From: Myxococcales bacterium UBA1660
Lineage (GTDB): Bacteria; Myxococcota_A; Polyangia; Polyangiales; Houyiibacteriaceae
DNA length: 64,000 nt
Reading direction: 5' to 3'
Assembly: GCA_002320815.1 (NCBI GenBank)
Contig: DCLA01000113.1
Coordinates: forward strand, 1 to 64,000
Positions 23,820-31,219 of the stretch are shown in pieces. Within the stretch, counting starts at the first letter, position 1, and every line of letters begins with the position of its first letter. A model generated the notes under the pieces. It was not told where the DNA came from and ran no database searches. It was given only the letters and a program-made list of their open reading frames with translations. The position numbers and the translations under genes are program-made.

Positions 23820-26669
23820 ATGGGACGGACGGAGATGGGGATGTCGACCTTTGCGCGAGGGATGGCGCTGGCCACGCTGGTGGCGCTCGGCGCGTGCGGT
23901 CGGTCGAACCTCGACGACTACGCCGACGGGTCCACGGACCCCCGGCCCGACGGTGACGTGGGCGAGTGCTCGTTCGACCCCGAGTGCGACGACGGCCTGG
24001 TGTGCAATGGCCGGGAGGTCTGCGTCGCCAACCGTTGCCAGCCCGGTCCCCCGATCGTGTGCAACGACGGCGTCGCGTGCACCAACGACAGCTGCGTCGA
24101 GGCCAGTGGCGGCTGTCAGTCGATCCCGGACTCCGCGCTCTGCGGTCCCGACGAGTTCTGCACCCCCGACGGCTGCGAGGTCGTCCGCTGCTCAAGTGAT
24201 GCGGAGTGTGACGACCGGTTCGTCTGCAACGGTCGCGAGGCCTGCTCGGGCGGTATCTGCCGGGGCGGAGCGCCCCTCCGCTGCGACGACGGCGTCGACT
24301 GCACGATGGACGCCTGCTCCGAGGCCGCCGACGGCTGCACCAGCACGCCGGTGGCCGCCCGCTGCGACGATGGCCTCTTCTGCAACGGCGCGGAGGTCTG
24401 CACCTTCGGCGGCTGCAGGCCGGGTCCGGGGCTCATCTGCGACGACGGGCTGACCTGCAGCCTGGACATCTGCGACGAGGCGACCCGCAGCTGCGACTTC
24501 GTGCCCTTGGACCGCGACGGAGACACCTTCCCGGATGGCGAATGCGGCGGCGGTGACTGCGACGACTCGGATCCCAGCGTGAACCCCAGCGCCCGCGAGC
24601 GCTGCTTCGACGGGCGCGACAACGACTGCAACGGCCTCGTCGACTGCGAGGATCCGCTGTGCCTCCGGGAGGAGCCGAGCTGCATCGACTGCGCCCCCGA
24701 GACCGACCCGATGCTCTGTCTCGACGGCGTCGACAACGACTGCGATGGGCTCGCCGATTGCGCCGACCCCGACTGCCGGGCGTTCCCGGACATCTGCCGC
24801 TGCGTCCCCAGCGACGCCGGGCCCCTCGGCGAGTTCCTCTGCGCCAACGGCCTGGACGACGACTGCGATGGGCTCCGGGACTGCGCGGACCCGGACTGCG
24901 CCGGATCCCCGGACTGCTCCTGCATCCCGGTGGCGGAGATCGAGATCTTCTGCGCCGACGGCCGCGACGACGACTGCAACGGTCGGGTCGACTGCGCCGA
25001 CCCGAGCTGCGCCGGGTCCCCCGAGTGCGGCTGCGCGCCCTTCGAGTTCGACTGCTTCAACGGCTTCGACGAGGACTGCGACGGCCTCTTCGACTGCCGG
25101 GACCCCGACTGCGCTCGCTTGCCCGAGTGCGAGATGTGCGAGCCCCGGGAGACCCGCTGCGGTGACTTCCGCGACGAGGACTGCGACGGCTTCTTCGACT
25201 GCGAAGACAGCGACTGCATCGGCAACCCGCTGTGCGGCTGCGCGCCCTTCGAGATCTCCTGCGCCGACGGCCGCGACGACGACTGCGACGGCTTCGCCGA
25301 CTGCGAGGACTTCGACTGCAGCGACGACCCCGCGTGCGAGGTCTGCACCGACCGCGAGCTGAACTGCCGCAACGGTCGCGACGACGACTGCGACGGGCTC
25401 CTCGACTGCGCCGACCGCGACTGCCTCGCGGACATGCGCTGCTGCCGGCCCACCGGCCCCGAGCAGTGCGGGGACGGGGTCGACAACGACTGCGACGGCT
25501 TCCCCGATTGCGCGGACCCCGACTGCGTCGACGATCCCATCTGCTGCGTGCCGCGGCCCGAGCGCTGCGGCGACGGGCGGGACAACGACTGCAATGGCCT
25601 CGCGGACTGCTTCGACCCGGCCTGCGACGACGACCCGCGCTGCTGCGTCGCGCGACCGGAGAGCTGCCGGAACGGCGCCGACGACGACTGCGACGGGTTG
25701 GTGGACTGCGACGACTCGGACTGCAGCATGGACCCGCGCTGCCGCTTCTGCGCGCCCTTCGAGCTCTGCAACAACGCCATCGACGACGACTGCGATGGCC
25801 TCGCCGACTGCGACGACATGGAGTGCGCGACCGAGCCGAGCTGCGGCGGCGGCTGCGTGCCCGAGGAGTGTCGCAACGGCCGCGACGACGACTGCGACGG
25901 CATCATCGACTGCGCCGACCCCGACTGCGCGGGGAGCGTGCTCTGCTCGATCTGCATCGCGGAGATCTGCGACCTCCCCCTCGACGAAGACTGCGACGGG
26001 CTCATCGACTGCGACGACCCCGACTGCGCGACCGATCCGGCCTGCGCGCCCGTGTGCTTCCCCGAAGAGGTGAGCTGCATCAACGGCGCCGACGACGACT
26101 GCAATGGCCTCGTGGACTGCGAAGACCCCGGGTGTAGCGGAGACCCCTCCTGCTGTGTCCCGCAACCCGAGGACTGCTCCAACGGGCGCGACGACGACTG
26201 CGACTTCGCCACCGACTGCCGGGACGCGGACTGCCGGTTCAGTCCCTTCTGTGCCTCGGACATGGGGCCGCCCGACATGGGCCCCGGGGACATGGGCCCG
26301 CCCCCCACCGACATGCCGCCTACGCCGGGTGAGATCGGCGTCGCTATGTGCACCAACGGCGCCGACGACGATGGTGACGGCCGGGTCGACTGCGCCGACA
26401 CCGACTGCTCCCCCTTCGGGCCCTCGGGCGAGTGCTGCGACGGGGTCGACGACGACGGCGACGGGTTCACCGACGTCTTCACCTGCCGCTGCTTCAGCGA
26501 CGCCGACTGCGCCGGCGTCGGCGACATCGACCAGGTCTGCTACGAGTCGACCTTCAGCGTCTGCGCGCCGCGGTGCGACTTCTTCGGCGGCGACTCCTTC
26601 TGCCAGATGATCGACCCGAGCCTGCGCTGCGTCCGCCGCGGGCCCCGGGCCGGCGAGTGCGTGCCCTGA
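23820..26669 (+). CDS. Large Cys/Asp-rich repeat lipoprotein (MopE-like motif)
   Basis: A 949-residue lipoprotein; lipobox LGAC places Cys26 at the mature N-terminus. AGGAG lies four bases before the ATG at 23820; a second ATG at 23835 is possible. Residues about 45-230 contain modules of the type CDDGLxCNGxExC ... CTxDxC. From 262 to 863 there are 17 copies of a 19-residue motif, NGxDDDCDGLxDCxDxDC, separated by short linkers with further Cys. The motif matches the putative metal-binding repeat seen in the copper-binding surface protein MopE; the dense Asp suggests calcium or another divalent ion. A short DMGPxDMGP linker precedes the C-terminus. Probably a surface protein held by disulfides and metal. 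Confidence 0.9.
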   Translation: MGRTEMGMSTFARGMALATLVALGACGRSNLDDYADGSTDPRPDGDVGECSFDPECDDGLVCNGREVCVANRCQPGPPIVCNDGVACTNDSCVEASGGCQSIPDSALCGPDEFCTPDGCEVVRCSSDAECDDRFVCNGREACSGGICRGGAPLRCDDGVDCTMDACSEAADGCTSTPVAARCDDGLFCNGAEVCTFGGCRPGPGLICDDGLTCSLDICDEATRSCDFVPLDRDGDTFPDGECGGGDCDDSDPSVNPSARERCFDGRDNDCNGLVDCEDPLCLREEPSCIDCAPETDPMLCLDGVDNDCDGLADCADPDCRAFPDICRCVPSDAGPLGEFLCANGLDDDCDGLRDCADPDCAGSPDCSCIPVAEIEIFCADGRDDDCNGRVDCADPSCAGSPECGCAPFEFDCFNGFDEDCDGLFDCRDPDCARLPECEMCEPRETRCGDFRDEDCDGFFDCEDSDCIGNPLCGCAPFEISCADGRDDDCDGFADCEDFDCSDDPACEVCTDRELNCRNGRDDDCDGLLDCADRDCLADMRCCRPTGPEQCGDGVDNDCDGFPDCADPDCVDDPICCVPRPERCGDGRDNDCNGLADCFDPACDDDPRCCVARPESCRNGADDDCDGLVDCDDSDCSMDPRCRFCAPFELCNNAIDDDCDGLADCDDMECATEPSCGGGCVPEECRNGRDDDCDGIIDCADPDCAGSVLCSICIAEICDLPLDEDCDGLIDCDDPDCATDPACAPVCFPEEVSCINGADDDCNGLVDCEDPGCSGDPSCCVPQPEDCSNGRDDDCDFATDCRDADCRFSPFCASDMGPPDMGPGDMGPPPTDMPPTPGEIGVAMCTNGADDDGDGRVDCADTDCSPFGPSGECCDGVDDDGDGFTDVFTCRCFSDADCAGVGDIDQVCYESTFSVCAPRCDFFGGDSFCQMIDPSLRCVRRGPRAGECVP
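24606..26408 (+). repeat. 17 Asp/Cys metal-binding-type repeats
   Basis: In-frame degenerate copies of a 57-bp core encoding NGxDDDCDGLxDCxDxDC, spaced by 30-60 bp of variable linker. The last copy has lost its central Cys (DDDGDG). A further C-terminal half copy follows around 26435. Confidence 0.85.
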
Positions 26670-26675
26670 GCCGTC

Positions 26676-26696
26676 GGGGGCCGCCCGCCGGCCCCC
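26676..26696. terminator. Hairpin between convergent genes
   Basis: Perfect 8-bp arms GGGGGCCG (26676-26683) and CGGCCCCC (26689-26696) with a 5-nt loop, 6 bp after the TGA. It lies between two convergent genes and lacks a U-run. Confidence 0.5.
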
Positions 26697-26701
26697 ACGC
26701 T

Positions 26702-26757
26702 GCGGCTACCTCACCGCGGCTACCTCACCGCGGCGACCTCACCGCTGCGACCTCACT
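26702..26757. repeat. Four 14-bp tandem repeats over a stop codon
   Basis: Units GCGGCTACCTCACC (twice, identical), GCGGCGACCTCACC and GCTGCGACCTCACT follow one another without gaps. The last unit covers the stop codon (complement of 26753-26755) of the leftward BNR gene. Confidence 0.85.
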
Positions 26758-27946
26758 CCGGGCACTCGTCGACGTAGCCGAAGGCCATCGCGCGCACCGG
26801 GTGGCTCCCCGTGTAACTACCTTCGGGGAGCTCTTCCCAGGTGACGCCATCGGTGCTGCGGTAGAAGCGCTGAGCCTCGTACCACTGCTGCCAGCCGCCC
26901 TTGACCCCGACGAAGGTCCCGTCGTCGCTGACGGCGACCGGCCCGATCCCCAGGTCGGCCGGGGTGGTGGGTTCGCTGACCCAGGTGACCCCGTCGGTCG
27001 AGGTGTGGACCTCGCCCCGGGACCAGACCCAGACGCGGCCGTCGTGGACCACCGCCTGGGAGCCGATGCCGTCGCGGATGGTGTGCACGGCGAAGGTGAC
27101 CCCGCCGTCGGTGGACACGCAGGACCCGCCGTCGCCGCCGACGATCACGATGGTGCCGTCGAGGTCGAGGATCCCGCCCGACACCTGGATGCTCAGACCG
27201 CACCCCGGAGGCAGGGTATCCGGCCGGCTCCAGGTCTCGCCGTCTTCGCTCCAGACCACGTCGGAGTCGTCCCCGACCAGCACGAAGCGACCGCCGGCGA
27301 CGCCGGCGCGACGCGCGTTCCAGCCGTTCAATCCGGTGTCGATCCCCGCGGAGAAGGTCTCGCCGCGATCCCCCGAGACGCGCGCGGTCCGCGACCCGGC
27401 CACCAGGGTGTCGTCCATGAAGGCCAGGCCGCCGAAGGTCGTGTCGCCCAGCTTGCGCTCCCAGGTCACCCCGTCGCTCGAGCGGTCGATCCCCCCGGGC
27501 TGGCCCCAGCCGAAGGTGGCGAAGAAGTGTCCTCCACCTTCGCCGTCGGGGGCCCAGGCGAGTCCCTTGCCGGAGCCGGCGTGGTGGTCGCAGTCCAACC
27601 CATCGGTGAAGCAGCGGGCGTCGTCATCGAGGCTGGTGTCGTGGATCCAGCTCTGGCCGTCGTCGCAGCTGATGGCGGTTCGGCCCATGTGGCCCTGGAG
27701 CAGGAACACCGGCTCGGCGCTGGGCTCGGGGGGCACGAAGGCGTCGACCTCGACGGCGCCGCCGTCCTCGTCGGTCATCGCGCCGCCGTCGGGCGCCGGC
27801 GGCGTGCTGGCGTCGGTCGTCGTGCCGCCGTCGCTCGTGTCCATCAGCATTCCATCGTCGCAGGCGACGACGGCCAAGGGGGTGGTGAGGAGGAGGTTGG
27901 CGAGGGCCCAGCGGCCGCTCGCGCGGAGGGAAAGCGAATCCAGCAC
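26753..27946 (-). CDS. BNR/sialidase-type beta-propeller lipoprotein
   Basis: A 397-residue protein. A GTG at 27946 gives a signal sequence with lipobox VVAC (Cys29); there is no clear ribosome site, so the start is tentative. After an Asp/Thr/Pro-rich linker come about seven repeats with the Asp-box-like S-x-D-x-G-x-T-W pattern (RSSDGVTWE, SGDRGETF, WSEDGETWS, VSTDGGVTF, TSTDGVTWV, RSTDGVTWE). These are blades of a six- or seven-bladed propeller of the BNR/exo-alpha-sialidase type. Catalytic Arg-triad residues cannot be assigned, so a binding role is as likely as an enzyme. Confidence 0.82.
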   Translation of the reverse strand: MLDSLSLRASGRWALANLLLTTPLAVVACDDGMLMDTSDGGTTTDASTPPAPDGGAMTDEDGGAVEVDAFVPPEPSAEPVFLLQGHMGRTAISCDDGQSWIHDTSLDDDARCFTDGLDCDHHAGSGKGLAWAPDGEGGGHFFATFGWGQPGGIDRSSDGVTWERKLGDTTFGGLAFMDDTLVAGSRTARVSGDRGETFSAGIDTGLNGWNARRAGVAGGRFVLVGDDSDVVWSEDGETWSRPDTLPPGCGLSIQVSGGILDLDGTIVIVGGDGGSCVSTDGGVTFAVHTIRDGIGSQAVVHDGRVWVWSRGEVHTSTDGVTWVSEPTTPADLGIGPVAVSDDGTFVGVKGGWQQWYEAQRFYRSTDGVTWEELPEGSYTGSHPVRAMAFGYVDECPE

Positions 27947-27978
27947 GGAGGTAGGAGCCCCGGCGGCGCTCGAGTGGC

Positions 27979-29283
27979 TCAGCCCGGTCGGTGGGCCTCG
28001 GCCCAAGCCCGATAGCCGTCGTAGCCGAGCTCCTTCCAGCGGCCGTGGACCAGCTCCCGGATGGGGGTGCGTTCCTCCCGGTGGAGCGGGGGCCCCTCGA
28101 GGGCCTTGGCGACCACCGGCTTGGCGCGCTCGCGCGCGGCGGCGTGCATCTCCTCGATGGGGTCGAGCTCGGAGAGGTAGGTGTCCAGGAGACCGGCGGT
28201 GACGACCTCGGCGTTCTCCCGGCTGCTCTTGATGTTCCCCTTGCCGGTGAGGACGTTGCCGAGTCCGTAGACTCCGTCCATGCCGGTCATGGCGCCCGAG
28301 TCCCAGTCGGCGAAGTCGTAGAGCTCGCCCTTCATCGGGATCCCGGTCACCGGGAGCGGAGTGGAGCCGATGGAGCTCACCACCAGCGGGGCCCGCACCT
28401 CGACCTCGCTGCCCGGGACCTCGTGGAGGTCCCGGCCTTCCCCCTCGGTGCGGCGGAAGACCAGCCCCGCGAGGCGACCACCTTCGACGAGCGGCGCCAC
28501 CGGGACGTGGTTGCCCTCGAAGCGCACCCGGTAGCGGTCGATGACCCGCTCCATGATCTTCACCCGGGCGCCGCGGATCTTCTCCACCTGCGCCGGCGTG
28601 GCGTTGGCGGGCGGGCTGGCCAGGGGCATCTCCTCCATGGAGCGCCGGTAGTAGAGCGTGGGCAGCTCCACCTCGGGCAGGGGGATCCCCTCGCGCTCGC
28701 ACCAGGCGGCGATGCCCTTCTGCTCCATGGCCATCAGGTCCGGCGTGTGGCCGGCCCGCTCGATGGCGTCGGCGTGGGTGACCAGCGAGAGGATCTTCAC
28801 GACGTCGATCGAGGCCAGGCCGCCGCCGACGACGATGGCGCCCGGCGGGATCACGTAGCGGGGTCCCTCGTAGTCGGCCTCGTGGGCGTGGTTGAACCAC
28901 TGCACCAGCGAGTTCTGATAGAGCAGCCCCTTCTCCACATGGTCGTCCACGCCCGGGAGGGGGAGTGGCCGGTCGCGCCAGGCACCGTTGGCCAGGATGA
29001 TGGCGTTGAAGGGGAGGGCGCGGAGGGCCTCGAAGCTCACGTCGCGGCCGATGCCGGTCTCGGGCACGAAGCAGATGTTCTCGTCGTCGAGGTTCTCGTC
29101 GATCCGCTCGTACTCTTTGAGCCGGAGCTTGTCGTGCCAGCGCGGCAAGCCATCTTCGATCTTCCCGTAGGGCCGGGCGCCCTGCTCGAAGACCACGGCG
29201 ATGCCCCCGTTCTCCGCGACGAGCCGTGCCGCCTCGGAGCCGGCGACGGCGCCCCCCACGATCGCCACCACGTGTCGTGCCAT
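27979..29283 (-). CDS. FAD-dependent pyridine nucleotide-type oxidoreductase
   Basis: A 434-residue cytosolic enzyme. The N-terminal FAD-binding loop reads IVGGAVAGSEAARLV (8-22), where GGAVAG replaces the usual GxGxxG. A second nucleotide-binding loop VVGGGLASIDVVKIL lies near residues 150-165 and suits NAD(P)H. A late FAD segment GVYGLGNVLTGKGNIKSSR lies near 330-350. The layout resembles ferredoxin-NADP reductase / glutamate synthase small-subunit relatives. No redox-active Cys pair or iron-sulfur motif is visible. The substrate is unknown. It begins a leftward group after the methyltransferase and acyltransferase genes. Confidence 0.85.
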   Translation of the reverse strand: MARHVVAIVGGAVAGSEAARLVAENGGIAVVFEQGARPYGKIEDGLPRWHDKLRLKEYERIDENLDDENICFVPETGIGRDVSFEALRALPFNAIILANGAWRDRPLPLPGVDDHVEKGLLYQNSLVQWFNHAHEADYEGPRYVIPPGAIVVGGGLASIDVVKILSLVTHADAIERAGHTPDLMAMEQKGIAAWCEREGIPLPEVELPTLYYRRSMEEMPLASPPANATPAQVEKIRGARVKIMERVIDRYRVRFEGNHVPVAPLVEGGRLAGLVFRRTEGEGRDLHEVPGSEVEVRAPLVVSSIGSTPLPVTGIPMKGELYDFADWDSGAMTGMDGVYGLGNVLTGKGNIKSSRENAEVVTAGLLDTYLSELDPIEEMHAAARERAKPVVAKALEGPPLHREERTPIRELVHGRWKELGYDGYRAWAEAHRPG

Positions 29284-29318
29284 GGGCCGACGCTACCACG
29301 ACCGTCCGCCGGGGGGCG

Positions 29319-30113
29319 TCAGGCGTCGGTGGCGCGACGGGCGGTCCCCACCAGCAGGTAGGGGTCGTCGACGTCGTGGGGCTTCTCGTCGAAGTCGCGG
29401 TGGAGCGCGAGGAGCTCCAGGCCCGCTTCGGCGAGGAGCGACTCCACCTGGCTCGAGAGCAGGTATCGCTGGGGGATGGACGCCACCACCCGGGCCCGAT
29501 CGTCGTGGGGCACGTGGGTGTAGACCGCGTCGATCCGCTGCTTCCGCCGGTCCCAGTGGGAGTGCTCGAAGACCTCCCACTCGGTCCCCAAGGCGTCGCA
29601 GGTCGCGACGAGGCCGGGGAGGTCGTCCTCCTCGTCGTCGGCCAGGTGGAACTCGTCGGCGTCGTACACGTCGAAGGCGAAGAGCCCGTCGGGGCGCAGG
29701 TGGTCGCGGACCCCGCGGAGGGTCTGGAGCAGGTCGGCCTCGCTGGTCAGGCAGTAGAGCCCGTTGAAGGGGCAGACGATGCGCTCGAAGGTCCGGCCGA
29801 GGTCGAGGGTCCGGAAGTCCGCTTCGAGGAGGGTGGCCCGGGGCGCCCGCTTGCGACCGAGCTCCAGGAGCGCCGCGTCGAGGTCCACGCCGGTCACCGA
29901 GACCCCATCGTCGCCGAGGGGGCGCGCGATGCGGCCGAAGCCGCAGCCGAGCTCGAGCACGTCCCGCGCGCCGGCGCAGATCCGGCGATAGAAGGCCACG
30001 TCGCCGGGCTGCCCGGTGTGGACCGCCGCGTAGAGCGCCGCGGGGTAGGGCGTGGGCGGCGTGCTGCTGATCCGCTCGGGCGGGAGGCTGCTCTTGGTGA
30101 TCGGGGAGGTCAT
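29319..30113 (-). CDS. Class I SAM-dependent methyltransferase
   Basis: A 264-residue cytosolic protein. The S-adenosylmethionine-binding motif I is VLELGCGFGRIARPL (about 52-66), followed by an acidic strand end VTGVDLD (72-78) and ADFRTLDL (98-105). A family-typical FNGLYCLTSEADL and DGLFAFDVYDADEF follow. The acceptor is not predictable. The ATG at 30113 is 4 bp after the stop of the acyltransferase gene, so the two form an operon. Confidence 0.88.
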   Translation of the reverse strand: MTSPITKSSLPPERISSTPPTPYPAALYAAVHTGQPGDVAFYRRICAGARDVLELGCGFGRIARPLGDDGVSVTGVDLDAALLELGRKRAPRATLLEADFRTLDLGRTFERIVCPFNGLYCLTSEADLLQTLRGVRDHLRPDGLFAFDVYDADEFHLADDEEDDLPGLVATCDALGTEWEVFEHSHWDRRKQRIDAVYTHVPHDDRARVVASIPQRYLLSSQVESLLAEAGLELLALHRDFDEKPHDVDDPYLLVGTARRATDA

Positions 30114-30117
30114 GAGT

Positions 30118-31113
30118 TCACAGGAAGCGGTCGCTCCCCTGGACGCCGCCGCTGCGGTCGTCGGACCCGAAACGGTAGGGCGTGTCGACCAGCCCGTCGA
30201 GGCGTTCCATCACCAGGTCGGTGAGGCCCTGGAGCCGGGGGCGGTGCTGGGCCTCGTCCTTCGCGTCGAAGGGAGTGAAGTCGTCGGGGACGTGGAAGGG
30301 TTCCATCGCGTCGTACGGGATGGGAACGCCGATGCGGTAGGTGATCTTCCCGCGCCGCGCGAAGGGGCTGGACCCGGGGTAGACCCGATCGCTGCCGCTG
30401 CAGCCCACGGGGACGATGGTGCGGCCATAGCGGAGCGCGATCTCCGCCATGCCGATGTGCCCCCGGGAGAGGCGAATCGACCGGGTCCCCTGCGGAAAGA
30501 CCAGGATGTCCAGGCCCAGCGCGAAGGCCTCCTCGTGGAGCTCGACGAACCGAGCCATCATCGTGGCGAAGACCGCGCAGACGGCCTCTTCCCAGGTCTC
30601 CTGGGCGGGGTCGAAGGGCCGCCCCAGGATGTCCCGCGGGCGGGTCCAGAGCTCGGCCGGGAGCCCGGCGTCGGAGGCAACCGGCTCCTCCCCGCGGGCG
30701 ACGGCGTCCACTCGCTCGCGGAGGGACGCATACTCCTCCCCCGCGGGGCGGCGGCCGGTCAGGGCGACGAAGTCCCGGGTGATCAGATAGCCCCGGGAGA
30801 CCGTGGGCAGGTTGTTCATGATCTCCATGAAGCCCCCGACCACCGGGTTCTCGTAATACTTGCCCTTCACCCAGGTCGCCGTGAAGCGGTCGTGCCGCCG
30901 CCAGAGGGCGTACTGGAAGGGCCAGTAGTTGTAACGGTCCGTGTGGTTCATCGCGAAAATCACCGGCTCCGCGGGCAGGTTCTCCTCGCCTTCGAAGACC
31001 ACGCGAGTCCGCGCCACCGTGTAGTTCGGCGCCAGGACCCCCATGGCCATCAGTCGTTGCCCCCGAGGATTCGCCGAGAGGCGGATCCGTTTCATGCGCG
31101 CGATATCGAGCAT
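30118..31113 (-). CDS. PlsC-type acyltransferase with altered motifs
   Basis: A 331-residue protein of the 1-acylglycerol-3-phosphate acyltransferase superfamily, which transfers fatty acyl groups to lysolipids at the membrane. Block I, normally NHxxxxD, is NHTDRYN (56-62), so the catalytic His57 is present but Asp is Asn62. Block III, normally FPEGTRS, is FPQGTRS (206-212), with Gln208 for Glu. Block IV-like PVGCSGSDRVYPG is present. About 70 extra residues separate blocks I and III compared with typical PlsC. The ATG at 31113 is preferred over a TTG at 31152. Reduced or altered activity is possible. Confidence 0.82.
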   Translation of the reverse strand: MLDIARMKRIRLSANPRGQRLMAMGVLAPNYTVARTRVVFEGEENLPAEPVIFAMNHTDRYNYWPFQYALWRRHDRFTATWVKGKYYENPVVGGFMEIMNNLPTVSRGYLITRDFVALTGRRPAGEEYASLRERVDAVARGEEPVASDAGLPAELWTRPRDILGRPFDPAQETWEEAVCAVFATMMARFVELHEEAFALGLDILVFPQGTRSIRLSRGHIGMAEIALRYGRTIVPVGCSGSDRVYPGSSPFARRGKITYRIGVPIPYDAMEPFHVPDDFTPFDAKDEAQHRPRLQGLTDLVMERLDGLVDTPYRFGSDDRSGGVQGSDRFL

Positions 31114-31182
31114 GGTAGGGGGAAAGCTCCGATGGAGGGCCACGTAAGTCAACGTGAGCGTTCGCCAGAAGAACTATCTCAC

Positions 31183-31190
31183 TGTATCTT
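31183..31190 (+). promoter_or_regulatory. Possible extended -10 element
   Basis: TGTATCTT lies in a short A/T-rich patch 30 bp upstream of the giant repeat lipoprotein start, in the 106-bp divergent spacer. No good -35 box is found at the right distance. Confidence 0.2.
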
Positions 31191-31219
31191 TACGACGCCC
31201 TCGTCCACTGGAGTCCCTT

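Noticed and set aside
24116..26527. Two long antisense frames over the 17-repeat lipoprotein
   Set aside because: They are shadows of the GAC/TGC-rich repeats. Their predicted proteins consist of monotonous Ser/Gln or Val/Ala strings with no domain or start signal.
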